A stretch of DNA of 64,000 bases, from the NCBI GenBank assembly GCA_021613535.1, contig CP075493.1, positions 10,478,001 to 10,542,000 on the forward strand. Direction: 5' to 3'. The position numbers and the translations under genes are program-made. Shown here in pieces: positions 46,801-58,242 of this stretch; positions within the stretch are counted from its first letter, which is position 1, and every line of letters starts with the position of its first letter. The stretch is from Adineta vaga (taxonomy: Eukaryota; Rotifera). The notes beneath the pieces are model-generated. The model saw nothing but the letters and a program-made list of their open reading frames with translations, did not search any database and was not told where the DNA came from.

Positions 46801-47332
46801 TAGGATGAAAGAGTTAAATCATAAGAAAGTTTATTAACACGTGTAAATACTTTTGAAGATTGCCAAAGTTGTTCTAATTGATTTGCAGCATCTGATTCCG
46901 ATTCAGTTTTACTGAAAAAGAAAAGAAAATCCATGATATAAACATAAATAAAGCGAAATTTTACTATGTCAAATTCATAAAATTTGTTTTTGTAAATGAT
47001 TGTAATAGTTTTGTTTTTATTGACAGATCAATTTTTGTTAGATGAGGTGAAATTAATGATGGTGAATGTTCTGCATCTTGAGACGTTCGATAGATTATGA
47101 TGGCAACTCCACTGAAACATCCAATGACAAATGCAATTAAAGTTAATACAAAGAAAAGTATCGAATGAGAATTGTTTGCACGGCGACGTTGATAAGTTTT
47201 CGGACGTTTTTGAACGACCGGAAATTGATCATGTTCATTTGTAGAAGAACGATGATCATGATCATCATGATCATCCTCATCAGCAGATGCAAGGAGAAGA
47301 GCAGCTTTTTCTTCAGTACCCAATTGACGCAT
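43841..47332 (-). CDS. Transferrin-receptor/glutamate-carboxypeptidase-like protein (inactive M28B), with a frameshift
   Basis: A type II membrane protein: cytosolic tail from MRQLGTEEKAALLL, a TM segment around SILFFVLTLIAFVIGCFSGV, a protease-associated region (ASRYGYSGLVLF), an M28-like fold (LPVVLGYIRGTIDSDRFVLI, then GWQPRRSILFCAWSG) and a C-terminal TfR-type dimerisation domain (DLQILNNKLIDFERLF, then an end NPEQK). The residues that bind zinc in carboxypeptidase II are not kept: GGHRDSW is replaced by GYQLGRK and the catalytic Glu-Glu by GLSYD. The fold is therefore probably non-catalytic, as in transferrin receptor. A histidine-rich insert (VHDHACHH to SHGHQMK) interrupts the M28 domain. 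The frame breaks by one base near 45625, between VAYIDLGN and SGNSTLNLHG, so the gene is either damaged or has a sequencing error. The true ATG is 47332; upstream in-frame codons lack ATG. Confidence 0.78.
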
Positions 47333-47996
47333 GTTCGAACTTTTCGTCAATATATAATGACGAAGCAAATAATAAAATTACAAATAACAAAAACAACAAA
47401 ATACGTAGGAGAGGAGAATATGTTATGTTGCTCAGACACATAGTTTTTTTATTTACGACGGATTGAGATTTTCAAATTAATTTTATTAGATGTTGATTTT
47501 TAGAAGAAAAATTTTATTTATAGATAATTGAATTTATACTGATTTTAAAGGAAAAATAAGAAGAGTAGTTATTAAACGTATGAATTTGGTATAGATGTCA
47601 CTAACAGTCAGAGGGAATGTGTTTGTTTTCAATTGACACGCTTTTTATCATGCAAAATGATATTTGAAATTGAAATAGTGAAAGGGAATCTTTTCTTTTT
47701 TGGATTGATATTTTATAGATGTACTTCCTATTAAAACTTGAAAAGATCATGATCTGATGATATAGTGTTAATAATGAATAAACTGTATTTTTTTGCATTT
47801 ATTTCAAAGAAACAAAAAAGAGTATACGAGCAAAAATATTCCATCACAAAATAATTATAAGCTGATAACAGCAATATCTATCGATTAATTTTGCAATAAA
47901 ACATGGGCAACAATAGAAGAATGAAAAAAGTGTATATGGTGTGGTGCTCTTTAGTTTTCAAAATCGAAAAATAAATTTAAGAAAAAGAAAACAATT
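47333..47996. other. Intergenic between TfR-like gene and tRNA
   Basis: Promoter side of the TfR-like gene. No supported gene; short frames on both strands carry no domain. Confidence 0.4.
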
Positions 47997-48069
47997 TGGA
48001 GAAGTTGGGCATCGATCCCAATACCTCTCGCATGCTAAGCGAGCGCTCTACCATATGAGCTACATCCCC
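47997..48069 (-). tRNA. tRNA-Ala (anticodon AGC)
   Basis: The minus-strand 73-nt sequence starts GGGGATGTAGCTCATATGGT, has the A-box-like TAGCTCATATGGTAGAGCGC, an anticodon loop CTTAGCATG with AGC, and the T-arm GGGATCGATGCCC of the B box. It ends with discriminator A. The acceptor stem pairs apart from one G-T and one T-T position. There is no intron and CCA is not encoded, as expected in eukaryotes. It should be transcribed by RNA polymerase III from internal promoters. Confidence 0.93.
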
Positions 48070-48502
48070 ATGTTAATCATTACATCATCTGACATTTTTC
48101 TTTTCGATAGCAATTATATAATGCTTGAAAAGAGAACGTGAGTCATACAAAATACGATTTTGAAAAAGCACCTGTAAACGTTATTGTTACTCATATATGG
48201 CATACTTTCAAGATCATGCATTCACATTCGAATTAGGCAGTTCGTGAACTTAGAATATAAAAATCACAATACTTCACAATACATTCCGAATTAAATTTTC
48301 TTCCGTTTCATCACTTCTTATTAAGTGTTATAATATTTCATATCCCGGAAATTAGAAGCACTCAAATACGATGAATCAATAAATAGAAAAGATTAAAACA
48401 GAAACGTAAAATGTTTATCTTGATTTTATTTTTATTTGACTTTTAATATGTACGTATGAATGTATGTATGTATGTATATATAATTAAATAAATAAATATT
48501 AT
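48070..48502. other. Spacer between tRNA and the coiled-coil gene
   Basis: No gene. A TATG microsatellite near 48460-48480 and an AAATA-rich tract lie at the 3' end of the coiled-coil gene. Confidence 0.4.
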
Positions 48503-51500
48503 TTACATTTGTATAAGTCGCTCCGCTTCGGAAGGTATAGTTGATGATTCAGACGTTGAAGTATCACTAACACCCAAACCAACATCTTCATCTTCTTCAA
48601 CTTCTTCTTCACCTGAACTAAACATTTTTGATGTTAAATCCGAGATTTGATCAAGTTCAGGTCCACTTTCATTATTAACATTATTATTATTATTATTGTT
48701 ATTTGTATTTGTATGATCATCATTAAAACTTTGTTGATCACGTGTTGTTGTGCCTGTCATATCAATTGTTTGAGGTACATTCAAGGATGGTAAACTATTA
48801 TATAAAGTCATACGTTTTCGTTGTTGATGCTGTAATGATGAAGATGTTGAAATTGATTCAGCATCACATATTGTCGATGAAGAACTAGGTGAATGTGTTG
48901 TAATATCACATGTTGGACTTCGATTGTGTTGAAGTTTTGAAAGTGCTGCTGCATCATTAAGAACAGTAGGAGTAACAAAAAGTGATTTCGGTCGTAATTT
49001 ATTTGTTGGAACAATAGGTGAAACATGTGCACAAGTTGTTGCTGGTTGAGATGGTGGCGGTGGTCCAGCAGCTTTATGAGGAGTTTCGAAAAAGAATGAA
49101 CAAGAATTCACAACAGATGGATTAGTTTTTGTTGGAGTTATATGTGTTTGATGAAATGTAGTATGACTAAAAGAGACATGGAGAATAGTTTTTTCAATTA
49201 AATATATTGTATGTTTTCATAGAAATGAGATTTTTACTCGTAATTCAAATGAAAGAAAAGTTGACGAGTACAGATATGTATTCTCTGTTCTTCAAGATTA
49301 TTTACCTAGTTGATACGCCTTGATATTGTTGATCAACAATAATATTATTTAAAAATCGTTTAATTGTCTCTTCTGATGATCTTTTATCCAAATCAAATAG
49401 AAGATATTTTGCTGATTGTTTTAAATCACTAAAAAAGAAATTTGATTTACTTATTTATTTATCTATCTTTATACCTATAGTGTTGTTTATAGGATGATAA
49501 TTGTTGTTTTTGTTCTGTATAGGAAGTTTCTAATGAATGATTTCGATTGAGAACAGTAGCAAAATCATCATAAACATGATATAATTTTTGTTTTAATAAC
49601 AAAATTTCTTCACGAAGAAGAAAACGATTATCAGTTGCTACCCATTTTGTCTGTTCTGTAAGTGAACGTAGATCCTTTCAATAGACGACAACAAAAAACT
49701 AGTGTATGACTTTCTTAATTTCAATAAAAACTTTTACTTGTTGAGTCCATCGTTGTATCAGTCGAATATTATTTCGTTCTAAATTATCAATTTTTTCTTG
49801 TAATAAATCACAATGTGTACGAAGTTCTTGATTCTGTATTATTAATTGAGAACATTGAAGATGATTTGTATCGAATTTCTTTTGTATATGAGTATCTATA
49901 TTTAATAAAGAAATTCAATTATTTATTTTAAAGTAAAACAAAAAAAAACGATGACCTACATTGATCATCATTACGGTGATTATCAAATTCACGTATGAGA
50001 ACATTCGTTGATTGTAATTGTCTAATTAAAATTTCATGAATAAAGAAAAATCAGTTATATAAACAATTACTTTCGAAGTTCAAACATCTCATTTCTTAAT
50101 GGCTCTAATGATAATTGAAATTGAATATCATCATTTGCATAAGATAATGCTGATGAGAGTGAACTTTCCAATTCATCCCATAGATGATAACATTCAACAT
50201 CTAAATATATGTGTCATATAAAAATGAAGTGTCATCGAATAAAATGATTTACCATTGACATTATTAGTAATTCTTGCTCGAATTTGTTTTGAAATTGTTC
50301 GAATACGTGTCAGATGAGTAACAAATTGATCAATAATGCAACGTGTTTGTTGTTTATGCATGAAATTACCAGACGGTAAATCTCCACAAGATGAACTTCG
50401 TACAAGATCTTGCCGATCGTGAATACGTCGACGACGTCGAATCGGTGAACTGGGAGATTTCTGCCGAAATTTATTATTTATTGAAGGAGAAGTTTTTATC
50501 GGAGATGTATGACGTTGATGAACAAGTTGCGTTGGAGATGGAGAACGTGTTTGATGTTTACGAGATTTATTTGGACTCAAACGAGTTTTTAATAGTGATT
50601 GATCCTTAAAAAATATAATTCAAATTTGGAATATGAAATCGATATCAACTAACCTCTGTAGGTGGTACACCTGTTGATGATAATAAAGATTTCGTTGGTG
50701 AATATGATGATCGACGTTCTCCAATGTCAGTACTATTAGTAATATCTAAAGAATAGAATGGAAAAAGATCGTTGATAGTATTCGAAAAGAAATGGAATAT
50801 ACTTGTTTTAATGAAAGACGATTTTGTAAGAACTGGTTTAATAGTTGATTTTTTCAATCGAGTATTTGTTTGTATTTGTTGCTGTTGATTTTTGCGATTT
50901 ATTTCACCAATAATAGATGATTTTGAATTTCGACGTGATTCTTTAGTTTATCAGAATTTTTTTATTGCTTGTTCATAGGGAAAAAGAGAGAGAAAGATTT
51001 GCTTATCTTACCTTGAACACTTAGAATATTACGTAAGAGTTCGGCACATTTATCAAATTCTTTATTAGTTTGATAAACTAATGTTCTTGACATAGACGAT
51101 TTGACTAGAGTGTTTGTTGGAATAGATTGATATTGTTGTTGAACAAGTACGGTGTCGTTCTATAAAAAGAAAATTTCTTAGTTTTTATTCACTTTTATAA
51201 GAGAATCGTTCAAACGAATAATCTTTGAAATCTACGGAAATTATTATCTTAATTTTTTTGAGTTGTCATTATCAATAATAACTTGAAAAATAACATATCT
51301 GACTAGGTATAACTAACGATGAATAAGATGCAAAGATAATATTTATTTATTATTCGAATATCTTTGAGAATGTATGTTTACTCGCGTAAATTTTCATAGA
51401 CAGAAAGAAAAGTAATCCTTCAAAATGCATTCGTAAAAGGGAAAAAATAAGTAAAAAGTATGAAAGAAGAGAAAAAAAGAAATCAACGAAGAATTTTATT

Positions 51501-51651
51501 GTTGCCTTGCAACGCGTAGGGAAAATCGAGGCAACAACGTACTCCTAATTAGATATCGAACTTCTCGTTTCTTTCATACAGAATTGAGTATGTCTATGTT
51601 ATTCGAGAGAAAATATCGGAAAAAGAAAAGAAAAGAGCTTACCTTCATCAT
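48503..51651 (-). CDS. Unidentified coiled-coil protein with low-complexity termini
   Basis: A tiny first exon (51651-51643, MMK) joins in phase 0 to 51159-51012 (RTLVYQTNKEFDKCAELLRN). The following exons encode a basic serine/proline-rich region (SPNKSRKHQTRSPSPTQ, PSSPIRRRRRIHDRQD) and several short coiled-coil exons (LSLEPLRNEMFELR, LQEKIDNLERNNIRLIQRWT, REEILLLKQKLYHVYDDFAT). The C-terminal exon is rich in Ser, Asn and acidic residues (SSGEEEVEEDEDVGLG) and ends ERLIQM. The layout, with a conserved coiled-coil core between disordered ends, is typical of centrosome or cytoskeletal scaffolds, but I cannot name the family. The splice junctions checked keep the frame. An antisense open frame near 50391-50609 is a shadow. 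Confidence 0.6.
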
Positions 51652-53134
51652 ACGATGAACACAACAGCTGTTCTGTTTCTTTTTCTAAAAGTCTGTTCGT
51701 CGTTAACTTACTTCGAGGTAGAAGTAAATGACAATTAATGATTTGAATTTGTTGTTCTTAGAATAATGATGATCTTAGGTGGTGTATACGAATGTATAGA
51801 TGTAAGAAATGAATGTATGTGTATGAGTCTGTAAGAAAGCGAAAGAAATTCTAGTCAAAATGAAAAAACACTTCGCATTTTTTTCTTCTCTCCGCATCTC
51901 TACAGTCGTTGCCGATGTCGTCAAACATCTGAAGAGAAAAAAAAGAGGAGGTTGAGTCGGTAGGAAGAAGAAGAAGAAGAAAAACTGTAGGAAAGGTGAG
52001 ATGGATGGCATAAGCAACATGTGTGTGAGCAAGTAACTATTGTTTCTCTTCTTTCTTTGGCATTTTGATTCAAATGATTACAGATAAAAAGAAATCGACT
52101 TGTTCAAGAGCAAATAAATGTCGATGATTTCATGTTCTTGATTAGAAATTACAAGATCAATATGAAAAAAAGCGACATAAAATATCTTCCACTTGACATG
52201 AATTTAAAACTAACATATGAATGTTGTACTGAAAGTATGAACAAGCAGTAAAAACGAGGTCGAATTTCAAATGTGCTTCTGTCTGGCTCAATAATGATGA
52301 AGTTTTAGAAAAATATCGAAAGGAAAAAGAAAACGACAAGAATAAATTTAACCTTTACATAAAAGACTTTTATTGATGTTCAAATCGATTCGTTTTTCTT
52401 TGAAAAAAAAAGTTTCTTCGATACCGTTGATAATGTTCTTTATCATACTTTACAACGTTTAATCTTTTTCGAGACTTGCACCTTTATAGACATCAATCTT
52501 CTTAAAAGTATAAGTAGTACTTGAATGACAGATTCATTTCATATCATCTATCATGTATAATAACGAAGGAAAAAAAAGGTTAAATAAGTTTATATGACAG
52601 AACTTTCATCTATGTCATATCTTATCAGGTTATATTATATAAAAGACATGTTCAAAAAGTATTTGTAAGAGGTAGAATATTTCTTTTCTACTTCTTTATG
52701 TCATGAATTATGCAGATGCTGTTTCTTCATCTTTTTCGTCACTTCATTTACATATACATTCAATGCTTTTTTTTAAACGAATATATTTATCGTCTTGCTA
52801 TTTGATTCTTCTTACAGGAAAAAGAATATTACCATGACAACATTTCTTCTCTTTCTCAATCAAACTGATTCTAATGATCAATTAGTAAAACGAAAGAAAA
52901 GATAAAACTAGAAAAGTATTCGACAAAAAATATAACCTTGTTAGTTCATCTCATATATAATTTGTCGCATGACGTAGACAGACTCACTCTATATATATAC
53001 TTTGTAATTCTATCTGTTCTTACAGCCATTTGTATTATTATTTATTGTTCAATCTTCGCTCAAAATTTCTTCTTGAAATAAAATATATCATTTATCGTTT
53101 ATTTTATTTATTTTTCAGTCTACATTCTTTCGAA
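51652..53134. other. Intergenic stretch
   Basis: 1.5 kb upstream of the coiled-coil gene and downstream of the four-TM gene. No gene supported. The open frames at 51775-52032 and 52157-52339 are low-complexity (FFFFFFF, SFSFSFR) and look random. Confidence 0.4.
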
Positions 53135-53749
53135 TTATGCAAAAAAGATATCTGAGTTTCTTTGATTTTCATCAATAACAGCTGACCATGAACGCCAAAT
53201 ATTTACATTGATAAAATTCGATTCAAATGAATTATTATTTTCATAATCATCTTGAAAAAATATTGATGATGTTTCGTCAGTATTTCGAAGAACAAAATAA
53301 AGTAAAAGAATTTCTCCATAGTTAAATAATTTAAAAAATATTGTTATACCAATTAATGAACTATTCAATATGATATAGAATGAATTGAATGATGATTGTG
53401 TACATAGATAATTCATTTGACCAATTAAAACAAGAAAGCTAACAATAACAATTGCAGTTGCAAATAACGTTGAACAAAAATGAATAAGAATAGCAATCAA
53501 ACAAGCGATAGAATTTCGTCGCCAAATGACTAACCAAATGCTTAACGGTGACATAAGTATAAAAGGAAATGACCAAAAACCAATACCTAATCGATACGGA
53601 CATGTTTGTGTTATTGTTAATGTAATCTGTAGACCTAATATTGCAAGTACACAAACTAATTGAGTTAATGAAAATGAAAAATGTATGAGAACATTTAAAA
53701 TTGATTGAAAATGATATCGAACATGACTATGAACAGGATTCGTTTGCAT
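53135..53749 (-). CDS. Four-transmembrane protein of unknown family
   Basis: A single-exon frame of 204 residues with four hydrophobic segments: LTQLVCVLAILGLQITLTIT, FWSFPFILMSPLSIWLVIW, SIACLIAILIHFCSTLFATA (continuing IVIVSFLVLIG), and SSLIGITIFFKLFNYGEILL. Short loops lie on both sides of the membrane and the C-terminal tail is acidic (DDYENNNSFESN). The topology resembles MARVEL- or MS4A-like tetraspan proteins, but no signature motif confirms that. The unbroken frame and plausible ATG support a real gene. Confidence 0.6.
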   Translation of the reverse strand: MQTNPVHSHVRYHFQSILNVLIHFSFSLTQLVCVLAILGLQITLTITQTCPYRLGIGFWSFPFILMSPLSIWLVIWRRNSIACLIAILIHFCSTLFATAIVIVSFLVLIGQMNYLCTQSSFNSFYIILNSSLIGITIFFKLFNYGEILLLYFVLRNTDETSSIFFQDDYENNNSFESNFINVNIWRSWSAVIDENQRNSDIFFA

Positions 53750-54408
53750 TATATTATATCGTTTTCTTTTTTTTTTAAATGATAACAGATCTTGTATGTT
53801 TTATATAATCAAAATAGACTATTGTAAAAGAAAAGGTACATTACTTTCTGCTTGTCCACTTAACAATGAGAAAGAATAAGAAACGAAGAAAGCGAGAAGA
53901 TTGAATAAACAGAATTCATGCTATTAGATTTGATTTGATAAGTGCTTGTCATAGAATAACAATGAACAAATAACTTATTGTGCTTTCTTTTTTTTCTTCT
54001 TGTTAAGTATGATTCAATTAGAAATCATTTTTGTACATATTGAATGAACTGAACAAAATAATATATGCAAATCAGTTGAAGAGACTAATTAAAAAATCAT
54101 TTGAACTTCAATATTTTCTATATGATTATGTTCAATCAATTGTTCATAATGAGAATTTAATATGAATGAATGTTGTTTATGTTTTTTATGCATTTATTAA
54201 CTAGAGATACACACACACACACGCACACACGAACAACAATGAAAATAGGATAGATAAAGGGATTTTTTCTTTATAAGGAAAAAAAGGATTGTTCTTTGAT
54301 CAAAGATAATATACAATGATGCTGACATATAAATGAGAGATAGCGAATGAAATTTATATACAAAATGATGAAGATATTCTCCAAGTCATGTGTGTATTTC
54401 GTTTGATT
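53750..54408. other. Intergenic with an AC microsatellite
   Basis: No gene. An (AC)n tract lies at about 54209-54230, interrupted by G. The stretch separates the LEPROT 3' end from the four-TM gene start. Confidence 0.45.
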
Positions 54409-55030
54409 TTAAAAACTAGGTAAACTATCATCTGATCCAAATGTCATAAAATAGATGGTAATCGTTGTAAAAATAACCGCATTTGCTGCCATGATAAAGC
54501 CCATTGAACCAGCATGAATCTAAATGATGTCAAAATGAAATAATTACAAAATGATCGATAAACACTTACGACCGTTGAATGCCACAAAACTACTGGTAAG
54601 CCAAATGCCGAAATAACAATAACACTTGTTATAAACCACATTAAATCTGTACATGGACTTGAGTCATGTGTTCCATAACCACTATCTGATGTACATCGCC
54701 GTCCAATAGCTAATGGAATTGGACAAAGAACATAAAATATAATGACAAATGTTGGGTACCAATTACTTGAATGAAAAAAGACTTCGATAGAAGAAAAGTT
54801 TACATGAATATCAAATACATACTATTGAGCTAATGCACAGCCTAAAATCAATAATGTAAGACCTACTGAAGCCAGAAAAGCCAGAAGAACAACGCTACAT
54901 AATACAAGAATATTTAATAATCGAATTTCAAGATAAGAAATACTTGCCCTAAGAAAACAAAAACAAAAAAAATGTTCATTTTGTTTTCTAAATGTAAATT
55001 TTTACCTTTTATTCCTTGAAAAAATCCCAT
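54409..55030 (-). CDS. LEPROT: Leptin receptor overlapping transcript-like/VPS55 family
   Basis: Four exons encode about 140 residues with four TM segments. The start is MGFFQGIKG; the second exon has FLASVGLTLLILGCALAQ; the third has NWYPTFVIIFYVLCPIPLAI, then GRRCTSDSGYG and LMWFITSVIVISAFGLPVVL; the fourth ends GSMGFIMAANAVIFTTITIY and DDSLPSF. These match the VPS55 fold, including the LGCAL, P-IP and SAFG-PV motifs. The family acts in endosome-to-vacuole sorting and controls surface levels of receptors. The ATG is 121 nt from the MRPS21 stop upstream, and a splice-acceptor-like site lies 27 nt before the ATG. Confidence 0.9.
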
Positions 55031-55057
55031 TATTGAATCAAAATCTGATAACTTTAT

Positions 55058-55059
55058 CT
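55058..55059 (-). promoter_or_regulatory. Candidate trans-splice acceptor before LEPROT
   Basis: On the minus strand TATGTTTTGTTTTGTAG ends at 55058, 27 nt before the LEPROT ATG and 93 nt after the MRPS21 stop. No donor is apparent in the short gap, so it may receive a spliced leader. Confidence 0.45.
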
Positions 55060-55151
55060 ACAAAACAAAACATAGCTTTTTTTTATCGATACAATCGAAA
55101 GAATTGACTAAAGAAAAGTAAACGAAGGAAAAACTGTTCTTTTTTCAAAAA

Positions 55152-55526
55152 TTAATTCCAGGGCCAAGGATTCGTACGATTTTTTCGCATGAGAAATTTA
55201 ATCTTTCGTTCCATATCATTATTATAAATTTCATGTGCTCTAAAAGCAAAAAGAAAGGCTAATAAAATTCTCACAATTCAAATAAAATATTCACATACTT
55301 TTCATAACAAAGTCGACCACGTTTACGAAATGGTTTTTCATATCGTTCCCATAGACGTGCTGTTTTAAAGACTTCTTCATTATTTAGCACACTGAAGGAG
55401 AGAAAATAGTTACATATCTCAAATGATTATTATTTCATACCGGTTTAATGCTCGATAAGCTAAATCTACTTCACCATTTCGAACCCAGACAGTTCGTGCC
55501 AAAAATCTTGAATGAATATTCCACAT
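55152..55526 (-). CDS. MRPS21: Mitochondrial ribosomal protein bS21m
   Basis: A small three-exon gene. The protein starts MWNIHSRFLARTVWVRNGEV, continues LAYRALNRVLNNEEV and RYEKPFRKRGRLCYEK, and ends in DMERKIKFLMRKNRTNPWPW then N and stop. The C-terminal match to MRPS21 (ARKINFLMRKNRADPW in mammals) is very strong. About 87-90 residues, the usual family length. Exon 1 is 55526-55441; the introns are about 50 nt. It belongs to the small subunit of the mitochondrial ribosome. It lies between PPM1D and LEPROT on the same strand. Confidence 0.9.
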
Positions 55527-55911
55527 CTATCAAATGCTTCACATTTTTCAATTTTGTCTCTCTGCGAAAACGATTGATTATTAACTCTCTTACCTTTGAG
55601 AAATGAACGAGCCAAACGATGAACTATTCGTTAAATAATCTAGAAATTCATGAAAAGAAAACAAATATTTTCGCTCTATATTTCACAAGTTAATTTTAAT
55701 AATCCAAAAGAAAAACGAAAACAATTTATATTATAGAAATTTCCATGATTAACTACTGTACATATAACAAAGAACAAAATTCATAACATATATATATATC
55801 TATCTATATAACTGTACAATATTTATCTTCATTGAAGTTACATTAAATCTGACTATGTCGGAGTATTCATTTGACAATATATACTAGCGGATTTACACAG
55901 AGACAGAAAGA
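55527..55911. other. Spacer between PPM1D and MRPS21
   Basis: Probably MRPS21 leader. A GTAAGAG donor near 55590 and a TTTGATAG acceptor right before the ATG could form a 5' UTR intron. No other gene. Confidence 0.4.
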
Positions 55912-56476
55912 TTATGAAGAAGTTAAAGTATTACGATATGGACGGAAAAACGCTCGTTTAACACGATTAGCCAGAGATGGTTTCGTTTTATTTGGTTTCT
56001 AAATATGAAATTGATTAATTAAGACATTTTTTTTAATATACAAAAATCGCTTATACTTTATCAATTGTTGCTGTTGCTGCCGCTGTTTGTTCGTTGTTAT
56101 TTGGCATCGTTTTCAATTCATTAGCTAATCCAGTTGTACTATAAGATTTTCGTCGACGTGATGAATACATTTGATTTTCATTTTCATGAGGAATGATCGA
56201 AGCTGAATGCGTTCGACATAAACGTGCTTTTTTTGTTTCATCGTCTCGTTCTATTTCAGGTGAATGATGATTATTTGTAAATGAAAAACGAAAACGAGAA
56301 CGACGACGTGTCGTCGATGATTTTGATTTCTGTTGATTATTATCATCTGTTTCCATCATCTCAACATCAGATTGTTGATCGTGAGGATGACTACGAAAAC
56401 ATTCTTCAACTTTTCGAGCTAAATCATCATCAAATGTCGATGGATTTGGTATTTGTTGTGTCAATGGTGTATATTT

Positions 56477-56507
<31 letters not shown>

Positions 56508-58242
56508 GAATTCATTGAAGGAACTGGAAGAAGAATGGGTTCACTTGTTGAAGTAGGTGATGTTTCATTCTCTTTTTGTTGATTGATTTTAATTAATTTA
56601 CGACGTGGTGTATCATCGAGTAGATCAGTTGTATCATCAGATGCAGGGCGTTTTGGTGTCTAAATAATTCGATTTTTAAAAAAATGAAATGAATACATCT
56701 TGATTATAAATTTACTCGTATTGGTGTTGATCCATTAGAAATTGGTGTAAGAATATGTTCTTTACGTTGTATACCAACATTTGGTCTTTGTGGCGTTTCA
56801 CCTGTATTCATCATTACTGATGATTGATCACCTTCATTTGTATCTTCCAAACAAGCAGATGCTATATAAAGACAAAATCAATAAGAATTTAAACAAAAAA
56901 ATTGTTGAACATACATGTCGATAATAACATTTGTTTTTTCTTATTTAAAATACATTCACTAAATGGTGGGCCAGGTGGATCGAGCATAACTGTAATACAA
57001 GTTATATTATCTGCACGTAACATTCGTTCTCGCCATAGAACTAATGCTTTTTGAACTAATTCATGTGATGGATTACGAAATGGACGATCATCCTCATCCT
57101 ATTCAATGAATTTGTTAGAAAATAGAATGTTTACAAGAGAATATAATAATCTTTTCAAACCTCAGAATTTAAAATCATTTCTTCAGTTTTAACATCACAA
57201 TTTCGAACAGTTTCTACAGCAACTTCTGGTGTTATCATATTCCATAAACCGTCACTCGCTAATATTAAACAACGATGTTTATTTGGATCAATTTCAATAA
57301 CCGTTAATTCTGGTTCTGGTGATACTGAATATAAATTTGTATGTTTATTTAAACTCCATAGATCACCCAAAGCACGTGAAACAGCTAAAAATGGAATTTG
57401 TTCATATTCAACTGTTGTTTTTATATGTTCATTTCGATAGTAATTCGCTGATGTGATTAGTTTTTGTCGATTCCAAACAACACGATGTACACCAGCTTTA
57501 CAAAGAACATTTCCACCACTTTCACGAATACGTTGTAATTCTGATGGATCTTCTGGTTTATGATCCCGTGTAATACGATTTGCTGTCCAACATTTATACG
57601 ATGTGTCACCTTCACCAATTACTATTGACGAATCTCCAACATGTCCAATATATAATTTATTTCCACGAACAAATATAACACTTGCTGTACAACCTATTAA
57701 ATAGAAAGAAAAATATGCTATATTCGTATGCAATATGAAAAAAAAACAATCTAATTACCGGAAGTACTGGTTAGACCAGATGATGTTTTCGCCCATTTTT
57801 CTACATGATTCCACATCTCCTTATGACATGAAAGAAAACCTTTACGAATTGCTGAAAGAATTTGTTTATCATCGGAAGTATCTGACCAAAATTCATCTTG
57901 TTCAAGAATATGTTGACATAGATGTTGTCGAGCAAATTCTGCTGCTTCTTTACCACCATGACCATCGAATATACCGAAATATGCTAATGATATTGGACTT
58001 TCTTTTTCTGACGGATTTAAACGTTGAAGTGCAATTGCATAAGTATCCTCTACAGGAAAATACACGTACAAATCAAATTGTTGTTTTAATCAGACAGAAA
58101 AAAAGACTTTTCTCTTACCCATATATTTTCGACCACCTATAAGAAAAAGATCAACTGAATTAAAAAACTAAATCAAAGAATTATTCATACCTTGATTACT
58201 ATTTGTAGTAATTCGTAAATTAACTTGAACACAATCACTCAT
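55912..58242 (-). CDS. PPM1D: PP2C-family protein phosphatase, PPM1D/WIP1-like
   Basis: Start MSDCVQVNLRI at 58242; the PP2C domain reads RKYMED, AYFGIFDGHGGKEAAEF (metal-binding DGHGG), SGLTSTSGCTASVIFVRGNK, HVGDSSIVIG, ITRDHKPEDPSEL, IPFLAVSRALGDLWSLN and CLILASDGLWNMITPE, with the metal-binding aspartates present. The spacing and the RALGDLW-N and VVWNR motifs match PPM1D, a Ser/Thr phosphatase that shuts off DNA-damage and stress signalling. The C-terminal half is a disordered tail rich in Asp, Ser and basic residues (SDDDDDDDDEQKY, STTRRRSRFRFSF). About seven exons. An acceptor-like site lies 29 nt before the ATG. A DNA-damage regulator is of interest if the host is a desiccation-tolerant animal, but this copy shows nothing unusual. 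Confidence 0.88.

Noticed and set aside
50391-50609. Plus-strand 72-codon frame
   Set aside because: Antisense to a basic exon of the coiled-coil gene.
54209-54230. AC repeat as a telomeric or regulatory repeat
   Set aside because: It is an ordinary interrupted dinucleotide microsatellite.
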